Source of the DNA: Spirochaetales bacterium
GTDB lineage: Bacteria; Spirochaetota; Spirochaetia; DTKZ01
DNA length: 7,183 nucleotides
Direction of reading: 5' to 3'
Assembly (NCBI GenBank): GCA_031280945.1
Contig: JAITGB010000157.1
Span: forward strand, 1 to 7,183
How positions within the stretch are numbered: the first letter of the stretch is position 1; every line of letters begins with the position of its first letter. Below are positions 5,239-7,183 of this stretch, in pieces. A program made the position numbers and the translations under genes. The notes beneath the pieces are model-generated. The model worked only from the letters and a program-made list of their open reading frames with translations, did no database searches and was not told where the DNA came from.

Positions 5239-6445
5239 ATATTTTGAAACTTATGACTGCCGCAAAAAGGGAGAGCCCCGCATCGAGAAACCACACGGGC
5301 ATAAAACTTCCCGCGTTCTGCATAACAAAACCGCCAAGCCACGCGCCGAAAAAAGAGCCCGCCTGATGCGTGAGAAAAATCAGGGCAAACAGGGTGCTTA
5401 GATTCCGGGGAGAAACCAGGCGAGATGTGATTGCCGCCGTGGGCGGAACAGTCGACCCGTAGGTAAGGCCCATGATTGCCGCGAACACGATAAACACGGG
5501 CGCTGTTTTTGGAAGAAAAATATACGCGCCTATGAGGAGAAGCCGCACACAATAGATGCCTGCAAGAATGTTTTTCGGCCTGAAAATCCCGCCCCCTATG
5601 CCCGCCAGTATGCAGCCCGCGATATTGCAGAGTCCGAGAGCCGAAAAACACAGGGCCGAAAAGGAGCCGGAAAAACCGAAGAAGCTGATTTCCCCGGGAA
5701 GGTGCGTGGCAAGAAAAGCAACGTGAAAACCGCAGGCGAAAAATCCGCAGTGCAAAAACACGTAGGCGGGCTGACGAAAAGCCTGTGCGATTTCTTCCTT
5801 TAATCCGGGGGCTGCGGCTAGAGCGCGGTTTTCCTCACGGGCAGCCGTCTGTACAGGCTCTTCTTTGGTTCGGCACAAAAACCATGCGGGAACAAGCGAC
5901 AGGGCGCTTACGCCTGCGAGAAAAACGCAAGTTCCGTAGAGGCCATAGAAGTTCAAAAAAATTTGTATGAGCGGGGCCAGCACAAACTGCCCGGCTGATA
6001 CTCCCGCGTTGATTATTCCGCCCGAAAGTGAGCGCCTCGCGTCGGGAACCGAGTGGGAAATATGACCCATTAAAACCGGAAAACTGCTTGCCGCTGACCC
6101 CGCGGGCAGTAAAAGGCCGAAACACAGCATGAACGCGAAAAGGGAACCGGCAAACTGTACCCCCAGTAATCCCGCGACAAGAGAGACAACCCCAAGAACC
6201 AGAACCGTAAATGTTTTGTACCGTACCGTCAGAAGGCCGCTCAGGGGTTGAAACAGGCCGAAGGCAAGCTGCCCCACCGCCATGGCCATACTGACCGCGC
6301 TTAGGCTGAGGGCCGTGCTTTGCACAAGGGGATTTACGAGAAGCCCTGTTGTATTGCGTATTCCTGAGGAGACCAGCACCGCCGCGGTCGCAAGGAGGGT
6401 TGGTTTTAGAAAATTTGCGTGTTTTCCAACTGCCATTTCGTGCAT
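5216..6445 (-). CDS. Major facilitator superfamily (MFS) transporter
   Basis: A 409-residue polytopic membrane protein with about 12 hydrophobic segments, split by a polar central loop (CRTKEEPVQTAAREENRA, then about 20 more residues) that separates two six-helix halves. This length and layout are typical of MFS carriers. The first helices (GLLVNPLVQSTALSLSAVSM, then FGLFQPLSGLLTVRYK) resemble the monocarboxylate-porter/YcxA-like branch, from memory. The usual GxxxDRxGRR loop between helices 2 and 3 is degenerate here. Substrate and direction are unknown; organic-anion uptake and drug export are both open, and the adjacent MarR regulator slightly favours efflux or aromatic/organic-acid transport. 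A GTG two codons upstream (6451) is in frame, but the promoter spacing puts the transcript start at or next to the ATG at 6445. A third candidate, ATG at 6436, lacks a ribosome site too. Confidence 0.9.
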   Translation of the reverse strand: MHEMAVGKHANFLKPTLLATAAVLVSSGIRNTTGLLVNPLVQSTALSLSAVSMAMAVGQLAFGLFQPLSGLLTVRYKTFTVLVLGVVSLVAGLLGVQFAGSLFAFMLCFGLLLPAGSAASSFPVLMGHISHSVPDARRSLSGGIINAGVSAGQFVLAPLIQIFLNFYGLYGTCVFLAGVSALSLVPAWFLCRTKEEPVQTAAREENRALAAAPGLKEEIAQAFRQPAYVFLHCGFFACGFHVAFLATHLPGEISFFGFSGSFSALCFSALGLCNIAGCILAGIGGGIFRPKNILAGIYCVRLLLIGAYIFLPKTAPVFIVFAAIMGLTYGSTVPPTAAITSRLVSPRNLSTLFALIFLTHQAGSFFGAWLGGFVMQNAGSFMPVWFLDAGLSLFAAVISFKIYEYAPKH

Positions 6446-6454
6446 ATACACGAA
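6437..6454. promoter_or_regulatory. 18-bp near-perfect palindrome, candidate MarR operator
   Basis: TTCGTGCAT and ATACACGAA are inverted repeats matching at 8 of 9 positions. The palindrome covers the predicted transcription start and the ATG of the MFS gene and touches the edge of the -10 element, where a bound dimer would block RNA polymerase. Size and symmetry suit a MarR dimer encoded by the next gene of the same unit. Binding by that protein is inferred. Confidence 0.6.
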
Positions 6455-6482
6455 TGTAGCGTATACTTTTTTGGGGTGTCAA
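6453..6482 (-). promoter_or_regulatory. Promoter of the MFS-MarR unit
   Basis: On the - strand TTGACA (6477-6482) is followed after 18 bases by TACATT (6453-6458), four of six matches to the -10 consensus. The start site would lie near 6445-6446, at the MFS ATG itself. No Shine-Dalgarno precedes the in-frame starts GTG 6451, ATG 6445 or ATG 6436. Confidence 0.65.
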
Positions 6483-6580
6483 GAGTGAGCAGCGCGGCCA
6501 CGACAATTCACAATCACTGTTAACAACTTAAGCAGAGATGAGCGGGGGGAGTTTCTTACCCGCGCAAGGGATAGAAGCGG

Positions 6581-6658
6581 AAATCCTTGCGGATTTTGCA
6601 CAGCAAAATCCGCTGGATTGCAGCGGATAGCCCGGTTTTTGCCCCACCGGGGCAAAAA
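6581..6658. repeat. Cluster of overlapping perfect stem-loops (REP-like)
   Basis: Four hairpins lie within 78 bases. AAATCC/GGATTT pair with loop TTGC (6581-6596). GCGGATTTTGC pairs with its complement across ACA, an 11-bp perfect stem (6589-6613). ATCCGCTG pairs with CAGCGGAT across GATTG (6608-6628). TTTTTGCCCC pairs with GGGGCAAAAA across ACC, a 10-bp perfect stem (6636-6658). The first three share bases and are mutually exclusive. Short open frames across this area translate to palindrome-derived peptides and are not credible genes. On the - strand the third hairpin is followed by TTT and may serve as a weak argD terminator. The remaining 6483-6580 shows nothing I recognise. Confidence 0.75.
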
Positions 6659-6682
6659 TGCGCCCAAACTCTTCCGCCTTCC

Positions 6683-7183
6683 TCACCCCTCTTCCAGAAC
6701 CCCGCCCAAAACCGAGCCGATAATCCGGGCGCCTTCCCGGATTTCCTCCGCGCTGATGACAAGAGGAGGCGCGAGGCGGAGGACATTTTTCCCCGACCTG
6801 AGGGCAAGAAGCCCGGCCTCACGGGTTTTCGCAAGGAGGTTTTTCATAACCCCGGCGATTTTCTCATCAGGCGCGATGATTTCAAGACCGCGCAGGAGCC
6901 CCTTGCCCCGAACCTCCCCCGCACGGCAGGGCCCCGTGGAGTGGGAGGCCGCAATCTTCGTAAGCTCCGCCGCGAGGATTTCGCCTTTTTCCGTAACCTC
7001 CGCAAGGAAGCGGGGCTGCGAGATTATGTCCCACACAAGGGAAGCCACAGCCGTTGTTACGGGCCCGCCGCCGAAAGTGGTGCCGTGGTCGCCGACTTTG
7101 AGAAGGGAATTGATTTTTTCCGGGATGAGAGTGGCCGACAGCGGGAGCCCGCCCGCAAGGGGCTTGGCAAGGGTGATGATGTC
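6683..7183 (-). CDS. argD: Acetylornithine aminotransferase (class III PLP aminotransferase), C-terminal part
   Basis: The frame is open to the right edge, so the N-terminal part lies outside; 166 residues are visible. The first residues, DIITLAKPLAGGLP, hold the lysine (visible residue 7) that forms the Schiff base with pyridoxal phosphate. GDHGTTFGGGP (31-41) supplies the threonine that contacts the cofactor phosphate across the dimer. VRGKGLLRGLEI (about 91-102) and NVLRLAPPLVIS (about 133-144) are the conserved C-terminal motifs. The enzyme transfers an amino group between glutamate and N-acetylglutamate semialdehyde in arginine synthesis; some relatives also serve lysine synthesis. The DHGTTFGG signature favours ArgD over ornithine or GABA aminotransferases. 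The C-terminus is complete, with a TGA stop. Downstream lies the hairpin cluster, separating it from the MFS unit on the same strand. Confidence 0.92.
   Translation of the reverse strand, partial: DIITLAKPLAGGLPLSATLIPEKINSLLKVGDHGTTFGGGPVTTAVASLVWDIISQPRFLAEVTEKGEILAAELTKIAASHSTGPCRAGEVRGKGLLRGLEIIAPDEKIAGVMKNLLAKTREAGLLALRSGKNVLRLAPPLVISAEEIREGARIIGSVLGGVLEEG

Noticed and set aside
5235..5651. 138-codon - strand frame inside the MFS gene
   Set aside because: It is a frame-shifted shadow of the MFS transporter, whose own frame is clearly a 12-segment membrane protein.
6479..6667. 62-codon open frame on the - strand in the argD-MFS gap
   Set aside because: It is made largely of the hairpin cluster and runs through the MFS promoter. 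The peptide shows no domain and no ribosome site is evident.

Overview
The window looks like chromosomal DNA of a free-living or gut-associated Gram-negative bacterium, most likely a Treponema-like spirochaete. This rests on an HtrA protease, a periplasmic TRAP binding protein whose signal peptide ends in LFAGGGSE (a style I associate with Treponema), moderate GC content and clean TTGACA promoters. It is an inference from style, not from a marker gene. No tRNA, rRNA, CRISPR array, transposase or phage gene was seen.

Layout. (1) Positions 1-879, + strand: the C-terminal part of an HtrA/Deg serine protease with its active-site serine and two PDZ domains, followed by two hairpins with the same GTT loop; the second is probably the terminator. 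(2) Positions 1024-3878, - strand: a complete TRAP transporter operon, transcribed dctP-dctQ-dctM from a strong promoter at 3930-3958. A 14-bp perfect hairpin sits between dctP and dctQ. The whole unit is bracketed by an exact 25-bp direct repeat (956-980 and 3978-4002). (3) Positions 4055-4717, - strand: a ribulose-phosphate/allulose-6-phosphate 3-epimerase family enzyme with its own promoter, placed so close to the ATG that the mRNA should be leaderless. (4) Positions 4816-6445, - strand: a two-gene unit, an MFS transporter overlapping a MarR-family regulator. Its promoter also predicts a leaderless mRNA, and an 18-bp near-perfect palindrome lies over the predicted start site. (5) Positions 6483-6682: intergenic DNA with overlapping perfect hairpins, resembling a repetitive extragenic palindrome cluster. 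(6) Positions 6683-7183, - strand: the C-terminal part of acetylornithine aminotransferase (ArgD), running off the right edge.

How the parts fit. DctP should bind an organic acid (possibly a sugar acid) in the periplasm, and DctQM should import it with an ion gradient. The epimerase next door acts on ketose phosphates, so a shared carbohydrate route is possible but unproven. The MFS-MarR pair looks like a self-regulated transport unit. HtrA (envelope protein quality control) and ArgD (arginine synthesis) appear unrelated to the middle genes.

The most interesting observations are the two predicted leaderless transcripts, the palindrome over the MFS start site, and the 25-bp repeats around the TRAP operon. 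Joining the outer flanks of these repeats would rebuild a textbook terminator for htrA.
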